Shown here: piece after piece, positions 43,780-56,133 of the stretch
How positions within the stretch are numbered: position 1 is the stretch's first letter
Layout of the letters: every line of letters begins with the position of its first letter
Origin: Acanthosepion esculentum
Lineage: Eukaryota > Mollusca > Cephalopoda > Sepiida > Sepiidae
NCBI GenBank assembly: GCA_964036315.1
Contig: OZ038507.1
Coordinates: 65,486,374 to 65,550,373, forward strand
DNA length: 64,000 nt
Direction: 5' to 3'
Program-made: the position numbers and the translations under genes
Notes under the pieces: generated by a model
What the model was told of the DNA's origin: nothing
The model's database searches: none
What the model saw: only the letters and a program-made list of their open reading frames with translations

Positions 43780-44035
43780 GTTGATATGCCGTAAAACAAA
43801 ATAAACCAAACCAATCTAAAAGCCAAGAATAGATATTCTATTCACACAAATTTATCCTAAAAATGTTGTCGTCATTAAATAACCCATTGAGGTTGATATG
43901 CCGTACAACAAAATAAACCAAACCAATCTAAACCAAAGAATATATATTCTATTTATACGAATATATGCTAAATATGTTGTCGGCATTAAATAAGCTATTT
44001 AGGTTGATATGCCGTAAAACAAAATAAACCAAATA
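43780..44035 (-). repeat. Three tandem partial copies of repeat R1
   Basis: TTGATATGCCGTAAAACAAA with ATAAACCAAACCAATC recurs at about 43783, 43889 and 44001. Spacers carry AAATNTTGTCGNCATTAAAT and AGAATAGATATTCTATT-type sequence, giving units of about 106-112 bp. Confidence 0.85.
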
Positions 44036-44230
44036 AATCATGTTGCTTTCTTTTTTCTTTCTTTTTTGTGTTTGTCCCATTTCTTCATTCTTTCGGAGTT
44101 TTTTTTATTTCGTTATAATTTTCTCTTCTTACTTTCCAACATCTTTCTGTAATACTCGTTTCTCTTTCACTTGCTTTCTTGCTATATTTTTCCCGATCAT
44201 CTGACTCAGTATTTAACACCAACTAACTCA
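44036..44230. other. Pyrimidine-rich unassigned sequence
   Basis: T/C-rich sequence without a gene or clear repeat. Confidence 0.35.
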
Positions 44231-44234
44231 TCGC

Positions 44235-44312
44235 TGGATAACGAGTGAGTTTCGAACCCGGTTCGTCAATTTAGATTTCCTACTTTATCTTCTAAACCAG
44301 CAATTATAAACC
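44235..44312 (-). mobile_element. tRNA-derived SINE head or tRNA pseudogene
   Basis: On the minus strand TGGTTTAGAAGATAAAGTAG contains a perfect A box. CGGGTTCGAAACTCAC about 40 bases later contains a near-perfect B box (GGTTCGAAAC). Acceptor arms do not pair well. An internal RNA polymerase III promoter is therefore plausible. Confidence 0.65.
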
Positions 44313-44670
44313 GACACAAGAATTGCAAAATAAATAAATAAATAAATAAATAAATAGAAAATCTGGTTTCATCAGTAGAAAATCATAGACTTCTGCAAAC
44401 CGTGAAATGACCACCATTACGAAAAAGAAGAAAGGGAAAAGAAAGTCCTGTCGCGTCAGGCGAGATTACGAAGGCTGGAAAACGAGTTTTTAAAAGCTTC
44501 GATGCATGGGAAATGGGACTTTGTGTCGTTGATTGATTTTGATGTTTCCCACAGCTGAGCATTCCGGCTGAAAAGGGATTGTAGCAGATCGAATATCGAT
44601 ATGAATTAAGTGACAGGTTATGAACGAGAATCTATCTCAAATCTGCTTTTGTCTATTTAAAAACGGTAAA
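44313..44670. other. Unassigned sequence with short AATA run
   Basis: A (TAAA)n run lies at 44325-44356. The rest is mixed sequence with no gene seen. Confidence 0.35.
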
Positions 44671-44674
44671 TATC

Positions 44675-45400
<726 letters not shown>

Positions 45401-45677
45401 GAAAGAGATGACAATAATGAGATAGATACTGAACAAACATAGATAGATAGATAAATAGATAGATACTTAAACACAAATAGATAGATAAATAGATAGATAG
45501 ATAGATAGATACTTAAAGATAAATAGATATATAGATATATAGATAGATAAATAGATAGGTACTTAACAAACATAGATAGATAGATAGATAGATAGATAGT
45601 TAAATAGATAGATAGATAGATATGAATATGATGTCAAATAATGGACAGACATAAATATAAAAGGTTATGTTTATACT

Positions 45678-45766
<89 letters not shown>

Positions 45767-45852
45767 GTATACATATATATTGCCAGAGAGAGTGGAGAAT
45801 GTTTGAGATAAATAAATCTGAATAGTCTGAGATTGATGGAAAGAGTAAATTG

Positions 45853-45942
<90 letters not shown>

Positions 45943-45960
45943 GTAGACACGAATGACTAA
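45401..45960. repeat. (GATA)n, (CA)n and (TA)n compound array
   Basis: GATA runs at about 45440-45630 and 45900-45950, (CA)n at about 45675-45713, (TA)n at 45714-45760 and 45856-45902. GATA here versus TCTA to the left means the arrays are in opposite orientation. Confidence 0.97.
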
Positions 45961-46400
45961 GATAGTTCAATAGGTGGATCGAATTTCCGAGGTTTTTGAA
46001 TGGTGCAGTTAATAGGATGAAATTGAAAAATCTTGTCATTCCTCGTTGCCATGGTGATGCGATTGTACGCTGAGAGATTTTGCTGTTTCCTTATTCAAAC
46101 CGGGTGGGGGGGGAGGAAGAGAGCCGATCCGTTTGGGGAAAATGTAACGCTTCAACTCTTTGAACTGTTAATGCTCTGAAGGTCTCAAATCCGCGAATTC
46201 TATGCTCTTCTGGAATGTTTTCTTGCATCCATTATCGACAACAATTATGACACTAAGTCACCGATAGACTTAATATTTAACCTTTTATTTTAATTTTATT
46301 TTCAATTCATTTCATTGGAATTTTAATGAAATTGTCTGTAGACTTCTTTCCTCTGACACGGACCCTCAGGCACGCTATAGCTCACCCCCACCAACAGCCT
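45961..46400. other. Unassigned sequence
   Basis: Mixed sequence with a G-run (GGGTGGGGGGGGAGGAAG) at about 46100. No gene recognised. Confidence 0.35.
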
Positions 46401-46927
46401 ATCTTTTGTAATATGTTGTTCGAAATATAACGTCCAATTATAGAAATAAACGTTTTGACTGCGTTCCATACGGAGTTGGTTAAACATTTAATTTGGCTCA
46501 TTAAGTAAATTTTCCACCGAGCCAATATTATAATAGGTACACGAAAATATATTACTCATTCTTAATGATTAAAGAGGCCATTTTTTTTATTAATGCTATA
46601 TCAATCTCTTTGAAAATTTAGTTCTCAAATACGTAACGTACTCTACGTATAAACTGGAAAATAGGATTACATTGCTCGATAATTAACGTCCGATATCCGA
46701 ATAAACGTCTTTTATTGCGTTCTAATATATTATTATATTATAGTAGTTACACAAAAGAATTATATTACCATTTCTTAATGATTAAAGTGTCTTTTTGCTA
46801 ATTTTATATCAGTCATTTTCTGAATGTTGTTTTCAAATACGTGACGCACCCCATGTGCATATTGGGAAATAATATTGGGTTACTCGGAAAATAAGGTCCG
46901 ACTTTTGAATAAACCATTTTTATTGCG

Positions 46928-46987
<60 letters not shown>

Positions 46988-47110
46988 TTGCACAAAAAAT
47001 CAGCTTTTCTTAAGGAATAAAGTGCCATCTTTGTTAATTATGTATCAACATATTTGAGAATGTTGTTCACAAATACGTGACGCATACTTTCTATACGCTG
47101 GAAAATATTC
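46400..47110 (+). repeat. Tandem repeat of about 210-255 bp, three or more units
   Basis: TTNTTGCGTTCTAATATAT (46705, 46918; variant at 46455), CAAATACGTGACGCA, CTTAATGATTAAAG and GAATAAACGTTTT-type phrases recur in order. One unit has an expanded (TA)n at 46934-46984. Further diverged units lie at 48620-49060, beyond a pair of SINEs and a (TA)n array. Confidence 0.8.
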
Positions 47111-47135
47111 ATAGACATGCAAACGTACGCACCCC

Positions 47136-47137
<2 letters not shown>

Positions 47138-47190
<53 letters not shown>
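47138..47190. repeat. (TA)n array
   Basis: Alternating TA at the body end of SINE copy 3. Confidence 0.99.
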
Positions 47191-47192
<2 letters not shown>

Positions 47193-47200
47193 TATTAGAA

Positions 47201-47437
47201 TATCCGATGATAGCAAATCCAGGCTTGAGGCAATCGGGTGTCTAGCCACAGTGTTTCGCTCATCAGTGTGGCTAGACGTCCGGTTGCCTCTAGCTAGGAT
47301 CGAAACCCGACTGGCATTAGTCGGGGATTCTCCCACTAAGCCGTTGGCGCAAGGCAGGGGTGGAGATGAATTTAAGCGTATTTAGATTTAGATAAACACA
47401 GTGACTGGGAGAACTCGATTCGTTTTAACGAAGAGTC
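47201..47437 (-). mobile_element. tRNA-headed SINE S1 with hammerhead-like body (copy 3)
   Basis: Minus strand: CGGCTTAGTGGGAGAA (A-box region), GTCGGGTTTCGATCCTAGC (B box). Then comes GTCTAGCCACA, CTGATGA, GC, GAAACAC and TGTGGCTAGAC. The two outer 11-mers are perfectly complementary, giving a helix I that encloses an intact CTGATGA and GAAA. Helix II is reduced to one G-C step and the base expected to be U16.1 is A, so cleavage is not expected. Upstream (plus strand) GAATTTAAGCGTATTTA and AGAACTCGATTCG are shared with copy 4. Confidence 0.8.
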
Positions 47438-47521
47438 TTGCATTATTAGCCGTAATAGTCACTGTTTACAAAACCAGACTTCCTCCCCAGTGAGCTCAAC
47501 TGAAATAAAGTTTTCAGGAGC

Positions 47522-47833
<312 letters not shown>

Positions 47834-47984
47834 TTAGTGGTAAATATACACATACATATGCAATCGTATATCTAAAATATATAAATTAATATACATACAT
47901 ACACATACATATGTGTATAAAAAATAATTTCAAGAGGATAAAATCCAGGTAGAACTCAATGTCCAGGACAGAGTAAGGATATAA

Positions 47985-48470
47985 TAAAAAGACTTAAACA
48001 CTAATATTCCATGGTCATAATTTATTCCATTGGAATCGTGAAAACGATCCAATTCATCAGACCTACAAATTCAAAAATAAAACAGGAAAAACAACTCCGG
48101 GAAAAAAATAAAATTTAGTGAGAGTGTATGCACTTTTCCGGTGTATCTTTGGACATTTTAAAATATTGATATTTCTCTCACTTAAACCGTCTTTGACTCC
48201 CATCTTTAAAACATCTCTCTGTTAAATTTTAATCCCCCTTCATCTTTAGACCTTCCCGTTCTTCTCTTGTCTGTTACGCCTCCCTATAGATCTCATTTGC
48301 TCTAGCGTCCACCCACCCTCTCATGCATACACTCTCACTAATTTTTTTTTTTTCCCGGAGTTGTTTTTTCTGTTTTCTTTTTAAATTTGTAGGTCTGATG
48401 AATTGGATCGTATTTACGATTCCAATGGAATAAATTATGACCATGGAATATTAGTGTTTAAGTCTTTTTA

Positions 48471-48471
<1 letters not shown>
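47985..48471. mobile_element. Head-to-head inverted pair with CTGATGA hairpin
   Basis: Left arm 47985-48131 and right arm 48323-48471 are inverse complements over about 148 bp with a few changes. Each arm contains TAGGTCTGATGAATTGGATC, an apical loop, ACGATTCCAATGGAATAAAT and TATGACCATGGAATATTAG. CTGATGA followed by an ATTGGATCG/CGATTCCAAT hairpin and GGAAT resembles the hammerhead-like layout of the neighbouring families. The right arm runs into (TA)n at 48474. Confidence 0.85.

Positions 48472-48473
<2 letters not shown>

Positions 48474-48556
<83 letters not shown>
48474..48556. repeat. (TA)n array
   Basis: Alternating TA with a short TG end. Confidence 0.99.
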
Positions 48557-48565
<9 letters not shown>

Positions 48566-48619
48566 AGACAGGCACTGTTTAATCGTCGAGGTTCAAATTT
48601 GCTTCATGATAATTCTCGG

Positions 48620-49080
48620 CCCCATTAAGAAATTTCGTATTATTCTCTTTGAGAATGTTGGTCTCAAATACATGACGCAACCTGTGTATAGACTGTCCGG
48701 TAAATAATGTACGATTTTGGAATAACCATTTTAATTGGGTTCTAATATATTGTTATAGTTATACCAAAATATTTTATTCATCCCTAATGATTAAATTTCC
48801 TTTTCGTTAATTCATACTTCTTATATAGGGATAAATGCAGACGATAGGCCACTCTATCATGGCAGTTCCTGTATTCATTCTGCGCATGTACGTCACAAAC
48901 GCTAATGCTATAGGCGACATTTCCACATCACAGGTCCGATTTTCGAATAAACATTTCAAGAGATTTCTGATAAGTTATTATAATAGTCACACAAAAATAT
49001 TTTACTCCGTACTAATGATTAAGATGCCAGAATTTAACTTAATATATTATCTACCCTTCATTTTGAACATAAAAAAAAGA
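48620..49080 (+). repeat. Diverged units of the 46.4-kb tandem repeat
   Basis: GAGAATGTTGGTCTCAAATA, GGGTTCTAATATATTGTTAT and CCTAATGATTAAAT match the 46.4-47.1 kb units; a second partial unit (AATAAACATTTCAAG, CTAATGATTAAG) follows. Confidence 0.65.
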
Positions 49081-49094
49081 AGAAATGCGTTTAC

Positions 49095-49300
49095 ATTTTT
49101 GGCAATGTGTCCAAGCCTGGCCATAAATCTTCTCAAACATTAACAGAGCATGTAGTGAAGATAGCTACGTTTTATCAGACAGTACGGCACTGGTTTCTGA
49201 AGTTCCGCAGAGGGGATACGAGTCTTGAAGATCAATGCGATGGAGGACGTCCATCTGCAATCGGACAATCAGCACCTGAACAAAAATAACCAAACGAAAC
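49095..49300 (+). pseudogene. Mariner-type transposase N-terminal fragment
   Basis: Frame 49107-49289 encodes TVRHWFLKFRRGDTSLEDQC then DGGRPSAI. This is the second helix-turn-helix and linker of mariner transposases (W...F..GD.SLED....GRP). The preceding segment is decayed, and the catalytic domain is absent. Confidence 0.8.
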
Positions 49301-49910
49301 GAAACCAAAAAGAAAATCCTCTCTACGTACCCAGAATTCCAATTGTCTATTTCTGATCCGAAGCAAAAGGGAATGTGTTTTCCTATTTGAATTTTCTGGT
49401 TAATCTTAATTCTTTAGTTAATGATGCGTAAAGCTCATGGCGAGTTCTAGGACAATAAAATATCCAGAGAAATATCAACAACGTTAGCAAAATATTGCAA
49501 TAACAATCATAAATATGAATGCTGGTCATTATTTTAAGAAGTAAGGGGGTATAAATGATAAGGTTTGGAATTGAACACTTTTTCTATTTTACTGCAACAA
49601 CTGTTAAACACCTCTATCTTTCCTTCTTTCATTCATTTTCTCACTGAAACCAAGCAGAGTCTTTGTTAGGATGCAGTACAATTCATCATTGCCAACTCAA
49701 CACCGCCGACTTAACTCCGGGGCATATCAGGACTAAGACAACTAAAGACCTAGACAACTCACCACCAGAAAAACATATTTTGGGCCAACTACATAAGATG
49801 ATTGCTCCTTTATTTCATTAAAGTTAAGATTTGTTTAGCAATCTGCTTTTACCTGTAGTGCTTTTGGATATTCATCATTCTAGGTGTTGTGTAAAAGAAT
49901 ATATACAGCT
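49301..49910. other. Unassigned sequence; partial minisatellite phrases at 49685-49790
   Basis: CCAACTCAACACCGCCGAC and TCAGGACTAAGACAACT, then CACCAGAAAAACATA, echo the ends of the 30-bp minisatellite (TCAGGACCAAGACAACTCAG and CACCAGAAAAATCTA at 50511-50545). The array may have spanned both, with the sequence between inserted or deleted. Confidence 0.5.
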
Positions 49911-50545
49911 TAGGGAAGGGACAACTCAAAACCGACGACTGAGCGCCGAGAGAACTCAACACCACCGACTGAGCGCCGGGACAACTCAACACCACCGACT
50001 GAGCGCCGAGAGAACTCAACACCACCGACTGAGCGCCGGGACAACTCAATACCACCGACTGAGCGCCGGGACAACTCAGCACCACCGACTCTGCGCCGGG
50101 ACAACTCAACATCGCCAACTACGCGCCGGGACAACTCAACACCACCGAAAGAGCACCGGGACAACTCAACCCTGCTGACTGAGCGCCAGGACAACTCAAC
50201 ACCGCAGATTGAGCGCCAGTATAACTGAACACCGCCAACTCTACACTGCCGACTGAACATCACCGACTGAGCGCCGGGACAACTCAACACCACCAACTGA
50301 GCGCCGAGAGAACTCAATACCACCGACTGAGCGCCGAGAGAACTCAGCACCACCGACTGAGCGCCGGGACAACTCAACACCACCGAAAGAGCGCCGGGAC
50401 GACTCAAAACCGCCAACTCAATACCGCTGACTGAACACCAGCGACTGAGCGGCGGGAAAGTCAACACCACCAACTCAACACTGCTGACTGAACACCACCG
50501 ATCGGACATCTCAGGACCAAGACAACTCAGCACCAGAAAAATCTA
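49911..50545. repeat. 30-bp minisatellite, about 18 units
   Basis: The unit is ACCACCGACTGAGCGCCGGG plus ACAACTCAAC. The period is divisible by three and stop-free in several frames, leaving 115-codon plus and 207-codon minus frames (SRRSVGGVEL repeats) over the same bases. Without a flanking domain I treat both as non-coding. Confidence 0.95.
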
Positions 50546-51420
50546 ACATTTTTATAACCAATTAAAAATAATTTATTAAGGATTAAATCCTTAATTAGTG
50601 AATGTTTTTCTTCAAACAAGGCATTTGAAAAGACATTACGAAAAATAAGAATCAGTTTTTGTTTGTAATTATTTTAATAAAATAAATCATAAAGAAATTA
50701 ATTTTAAAAAAAGTAAATTGACATATAAAAAAAATTTCAATAAAACACTTTTTTAAAATTATTTTTTAATAAACTAATTCGTAAAATGCCAAACGTTATG
50801 AAGCAGTTTTTTTGTTTTTAATTATTTTCCCTAAAGCAAATCGTCATGCAATTTCGTTTTTAATAAAGCAAATCGACATTCTAAAATTTTTTTTATAAGA
50901 AATAATTTAATAATTTATAACTTACTTTTTATTAAAAATAAATCTAAGAGAATGCAAACACTGGCAACAAGTCTGGGAGAAGGAAAAACTCTGATTTCAA
51001 AACTGTATTTTGCCCTGACGAAGCACATACTATGCAGCTACGAGAAAGGATCGTTTGCTTTGACTCCATGTTCCCGACCGAGGTCGATTCCAGATGATTA
51101 TTTCGACGTGTGAACTCACATATGTCTCAGTCACTGGGCAGACGAGTGTGTCTACTTTGTTTTATGTGTTTCCGATATCATAAGCGCCAATGCGTTCCTT
51201 CGACACATACGTACGAGTTGCATAGATTAGAGGGGCATAATGGTGCGTCCTTCTGCGTATATTAATAGTGCTGATGTGTGTCTTTCATTTGTGCGTCTAT
51301 AGTGATGTGCTTAAAATTCTTTGAGCAGGATTGTACAAAAATGCATATAGAACGTGGGTGGACTTTATGAACGTCATTTTCAGGCTGGTGCATGTTTGCA
51401 TAAGACTAGTCTATGAATTT
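50546..51420. other. Unassigned A/T-rich then mixed sequence
   Basis: 50550-50950 has diverged tandem phrases (TAATAAANCAAATCGNNAT) that suggest an old repeat of about 110 bp. 50950-51420 is mixed with no gene. Confidence 0.4.
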
Positions 51421-51422
51421 AC

Positions 51423-51426
<4 letters not shown>

Positions 51427-51504
<78 letters not shown>

Positions 51505-51525
51505 TTATGTATGTATGTATGTATG
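51427..51525. repeat. (TA)n and (TATG)n
   Basis: TA to 51496, then TATG steps. Confidence 0.98.
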
Positions 51526-51709
51526 TATATCCTATGAGTGTGTGAGAGATGCTGTTTGTTCAGTTATTGCAAGAGAAGGTGACAATGTCCGATTTGCCTG
51601 TCAGTATCCATAAAGCTTCATCATATGAAAAGCATTTATTGGTGTAATGCAGATCGACGTGAATGCGAACGAAAATATATTCAATAATAGAGAAGAGAAA
51701 AGAGGGAAT

Positions 51710-52139
51710 GTCGGGAAATGACGTTAAATTGACGGAGAAAATAAAAAAAACATAAGAAAAATAATGAAGGTATGCGGCACAAAGTTAAGTGAAGGTGGTT
51801 CCAATATGAAGAAAGGAAAAAAAATAGATAGGAAGGAAGGAAGGAAGGAAGGAAGGAAAAGAATGAAATTTAAGCGAAGGTGGTTTAAATAAGAAGAAAG
51901 GAAAGGAAAGGAAAGGAAAGGAAGCGAAAGAAAGAAATAAGAAAAGAAAGTGAAAGTGGTTTAAATATGAAGAAAGGAAAAGAATAGAAAGAAAGGAAGA
52001 AAGGAAGGAAGGAAGGAAAGGAAAAGAATGAAATGTAAGCGAAGGTGTTTTAAATAAGAAGAAAGGAAAGGAAAGGAAGCAAAAGAAAGAAAGAAGAAAA
52101 GAAAATGAAAGTGGTTTAAATATGAAGAAAGGAAAAGAA

Positions 52140-52194
<55 letters not shown>

Positions 52195-53240
52195 GAAGAA
52201 TGAATGAAAGAAAGGAAGGAAAGGAAAAGAATGAAATTTAAGCGAAGCTGGTTTAAATAAGAAGAAAGGAATAGAAAGGAAGGAAGGAAGGAAATAAGGA
52301 AGGAAGGAAGGAAGGAAGGAAGGAAGGAATTAAATTTAAGCGAAGCTGGTTTAAATAAGAAGAAAGGAAAGGAAAGGAAGCGAAAGAAAGAAGAAAAGAA
52401 AGTAAAGTGAAGGTCGTTTAAATAAGAAGAAAGGGAAAAAAGAATGATATGAAGAGAGAAAGAAAAGTAAAGGAAGACAGAAATAAAGAAAGAAAAGAAA
52501 AGAATAGAAAATGAAAAAAAACGAAGAAAAGAAAAAAATGAAAGGAAAAGAAAGACGAGAGAAAGTAAGGAAAACGTAGAAAAGAAAGAAAGGGATAGAA
52601 AGAATGTATGAATGAAAAATAGAAAGAAACAAAGAAACAAAGTAAAAGAAACAAACAAATAAAAACTAAGAAAATTAAACAAAGAAAGGAAAGGAAAGAA
52701 GACGATATAAAGGAAAAGAAAGAAAGAAAGGAAAACAAATAAATGAAAGGAAAATAAAGAAAGAATAAAAAAAGAATGAAAGTAAAAGAAAGAAAAGAAT
52801 AGAGTTAAAAACGAAAGAAAGGAAAAGAAAGAAAGAAAGGAAAACAAAGAAATGAAAGGAAAAGAAAGAAAGAAAGAAAGAAAGACAGAAAGAAAAGAAT
52901 AGAGATAAAAACGAAAGAAAGGAAAAGAAAGAAAGGAAAAGAAAGACGATAGAAAGGAAAAGAAAGAAAGAAAGAAAGAACGGTAAACAAAGAAAAGTAA
53001 GGAAAACAAAGAAAGAAAGAAAGTAAGTAAGTAAGTAAAAGGAAGAAAAGAAAAGAAAGAAAAACTAAAGAAAGAAAACGAAAAAAAAGAAAAATATATA
53101 AGGATGGCATCGACCAAATAGAGATGTTTTGAGCAATGAGAGTTGGAGAAGATCGAAAGAAGGAAAGCAATAAGGAAAATGAATTAAAGGAAGTAAAACC
53201 GCCATAAGAGAGTGGGGGAGAAAAAGAAAGAAAAAAAGAG
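51710..53240. repeat. Long polypurine tract, GAAA/GGAA minisatellite
   Basis: Nearly all plus-strand bases are A or G for about 1.5 kb. The phrase GAAGGTGGTTTAAATAAGAA with GGAA or GAAA runs recurs at about 51790, 51874, 51950, 52039, 52108, 52246, 52342 and 52412. The 333-codon minus frame (Phe/Ser/Leu) is the complement and not a gene. Confidence 0.95.
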
Positions 53241-53307
53241 AAAAGGAAGAATGATGGACTAGAATAAAATAGATTGTATGGCATTTGAAAAACTCATCGC
53301 GATTTGC

Positions 53308-53343
<36 letters not shown>

Positions 53344-54045
53344 GTAAGGAAATTATCCTTATTCTTATATTATTTTTATTTCCATTTATGTTGCTTTGCC
53401 GTTTAACAGGTTCCTTTTCCAAGCTTTTACCTGAGACCCGTGCTGAAGAAAGGTTTTTATTAGTAAGTTATTGCGTATATTATAAAGTTGGACGAATATG
53501 TTTGTAGCTTTTTCCAGAAGTCGGCGTTTGAACATGTGATTCCGTTTTGCATAAAGATTGAACCTTGAACATATGTCCATATTTTGAAAGGAGACATTTC
53601 AACGCCTCTTTCTATACGATTCGTGAGTGGGCTGTAAAATTTATCATGTTTTTATGTTTGTTGAGTCTTGAGTCAATGTTGAATCTCGCCTATTGCATGG
53701 AATAATAATGCAACACAAAATGTACTTAGAACAAGAATGTATTATAACAAGAAAGTGTACACAATAAGTACATATAGTATTTCTGTATATTCTGGGAAGA
53801 CGTTCCTGGAGAATGTGTTGACTAAGTCGCAGTCGGGCAGAGTCTCTAGTTGGATCTCGTGATTCCCTCTCGTCTTCCGGTACCAACCATATTTATATAG
53901 TCGGTACCCCGCTATGCAGATTAGGTGGATCCTACCACAACAATGTTATAAAGTAAAAATGGTGGAAATTGACTTGTATTTTCGTCATGTGACGCGCTTT
54001 TAATTCTGGAATGAAAAAAAAAGAAAAAGAAAATCGGTGTACTAA
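53241..54045. other. Unassigned sequence with (ATA)n
   Basis: (AAT)n lies at about 53311-53341. Opposed short frames at 53304-53580 have no domain. Near 53790-53890 the minus strand has a short Arg-rich frame, also without support. Confidence 0.35.
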
Positions 54046-54047
54046 CA

Positions 54048-54048
54048 G

Positions 54049-54106
<58 letters not shown>
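54048..54106. repeat. (TA)n array
   Basis: Alternating TA. Confidence 0.99.
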
Positions 54107-54108
<2 letters not shown>

Positions 54109-54524
54109 CTCTACAATTTTTACCTACTCAAATGTAATATTATCCCCTATCTCTATCTTCCCTCCCCTACCTCTCAATCTTTGGACGCTTGTGAGATGAT
54201 GTGCCTAAACTCTTGACCGATGTTTATCAGCGAAAACATTTCCACAGACCAATCAACATTAAACACCCGGTCCATCCATCACCAAGTTGCTATCAACAAG
54301 CACTATTGTTTCACTCCGACACCTATATATATTTTTCGTATGTATATTTTTCTTCTCAAACAAATGTAAAAAAGGAAGTGACATTTCACATCCGGCTTGC
54401 CTACAAGCAGGATTGTTCATAACAATTTTCGACCCTCACCCGTCGATGTGCAGCTGAAATGCACTAAAACCAAGTAGCATCTTTGTAGTGAGTAAAATGG
54501 TTTTGTCTATATGATAAAATTGTA

Positions 54525-54586
<62 letters not shown>

Positions 54587-54601
54587 TGAGGACAATAGTC
54601 C

Positions 54602-54687
<86 letters not shown>

Positions 54688-54720
54688 ATGTATGTATTTT
54701 TGGACTATTGTCCTCATCTT
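54525..54720. repeat. Inverted repeat around two (TA)n arrays
   Basis: (TA)n 54530-54582 is followed by TTGAGGACAATAGTCCGAA, (TA)n 54604-54671, a TG run, then TTGGACTATTGTCCTCATCT. GAGGACAATAGTCC is itself nearly palindromic. GATGAGGACAATAGTCAGAA recurs at 54964. Confidence 0.85.
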
Positions 54721-55015
54721 CAAGTGGATAAAGGCGATGGGTAGATCCAGTGTGAGTTCAATACCCGGTTAAGGCAGTGGAGAACTTTCAGAAGGAAAAT
54801 TAACAGGAGATAACTGATAACCGGACATCCATTAAACATACCACATGGAACAAGAATAGTTTACCACAGCGAGCGAAATAAAGGGTATAGTTCGACATTC
54901 CAAACACCTGAAGAAGGCCGGAGCGTACAGCGGCCAAAACGTTGTAATAAATATGGCGAAAAAGATGAGGACAATAGTCAGAATAATGTAAATAATGTAC
55001 ACAATACCTCATCTC
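54720..55015 (+). repeat. Penelope-type 3' region with CTGAAGA hairpin
   Basis: ACCTGAAGAAGGCCGGAGCG, ending TACAGCGGCCAAAACGTTGT (54906-54945), has CTGAAGA, one extra A, a GGCCG/CGGCC stem and AAAAC. It then reads AATAAATATGGCGAAAAAG. This matches the layout of the other element ends here. Confidence 0.45.
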
Positions 55016-55017
55016 AG

Positions 55018-55059
<42 letters not shown>
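55018..55059. repeat. (TA)n array
   Basis: Alternating TA. Confidence 0.98.
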
Positions 55060-55062
<3 letters not shown>

Positions 55063-55097
55063 GATAATCCTAAGCGGATCTTCAGGGAAGATGGCTC

Positions 55098-55099
<2 letters not shown>

Positions 55100-55172
<73 letters not shown>
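55100..55172. repeat. (TA)n array
   Basis: Alternating TA. Confidence 0.99.
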
Positions 55173-55175
<3 letters not shown>

Positions 55176-55450
55176 AAATATTGTATTTCGCCAAAAACTT
55201 CATTTAGTGTATTTTCCGACGATAACGTTTTCATGGCAAGCAGTTTTGGAAATGTAGTGCTTTAAAAATCTAGATTTAATAATATTAAATAAAATTAAAT
55301 GTTATCTTATCTGTATTCAGACATTCGCAGAAATTAAATCCTTTATTAGGAGATTTGTAGATAAATGTGGGTGTAATTCCGTGAAACTCAGAGAACTGTC
55401 ATGAGAAGTAAACATTTAATATAATTACCACCTTCTCAATCTATCTGTGA
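55173..55450. other. Unassigned A/T-rich sequence
   Basis: No gene or repeat recognised. Confidence 0.3.
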
Positions 55451-55452
55451 AG

Positions 55453-55577
55453 CTATGCATATATATGTATATATATATATAGTCCATATATTTATATATA
55501 TATAATAACATATATATATATATATATATGTATATAGTGCATATATATATATATATTATATATATATATATAGTGTA

Positions 55578-55665
<88 letters not shown>
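55453..55665. repeat. (TA)n array with GTATATAG/CCATATA variants
   Basis: About 210 bases of TA with ATATAGTGCATATAT-like interruptions in the left half. Confidence 0.98.
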
Positions 55666-55667
<2 letters not shown>

Positions 55668-55835
55668 CAACTCTTCTGGTATTGAGGTTACTGCTCGGAT
55701 TTGAGGAAGAAAAGTCTACTGTTATTTTTAATTTGTACAGTTTAAGATACAAAAGGAAGATTATAATGTTGATTTGGCTCTATTATAAACTGTAGTTTGA
55801 ATATATGAATATACAAAATATCATTGACACTAATG

Positions 55836-55837
<2 letters not shown>

Positions 55838-55875
<38 letters not shown>
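55838..55875. repeat. (TA)n array
   Basis: Short TA run flanked by ACTAATGAAA and CATTTGCAAAAG. Confidence 0.98.
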
Positions 55876-55877
<2 letters not shown>

Positions 55878-56017
55878 TTGCAAAAGAGAAAAACGGTAAC
55901 CAGATACAGTTGACAACGTTTTAGCTTCGTAAGCATTATTCCTTCTTTAGGTCAATCTGTACATAACATGTCGTGTTTTAACACTGACTTAGAAAAAGTG
56001 ATTAAACAAAAAGGTCA

Positions 56018-56018
<1 letters not shown>

Positions 56019-56106
<88 letters not shown>
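56019..56106. repeat. (TA)n array at the left end of the Penelope inverted pair
   Basis: Alternating TA with one CATAT variant. Confidence 0.99.
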
Positions 56107-56109
<3 letters not shown>

Positions 56110-56133
56110 GTGTATTTAGGCAGCATTTTTTCA

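Noticed and set aside
49910..50533. 207-codon minus frame with SRRSVGGVEL repeats
   Set aside because: A 30-bp stop-free minisatellite; an overlapping 115-codon plus frame has equal claim.
52116..53117. 333-codon Phe/Ser/Leu-rich minus frame with apparent membrane segments
   Set aside because: It is the complement of a GAAA/GGAA polypurine tract. Hydrophobicity follows from TTT/CTT/TTC codons.
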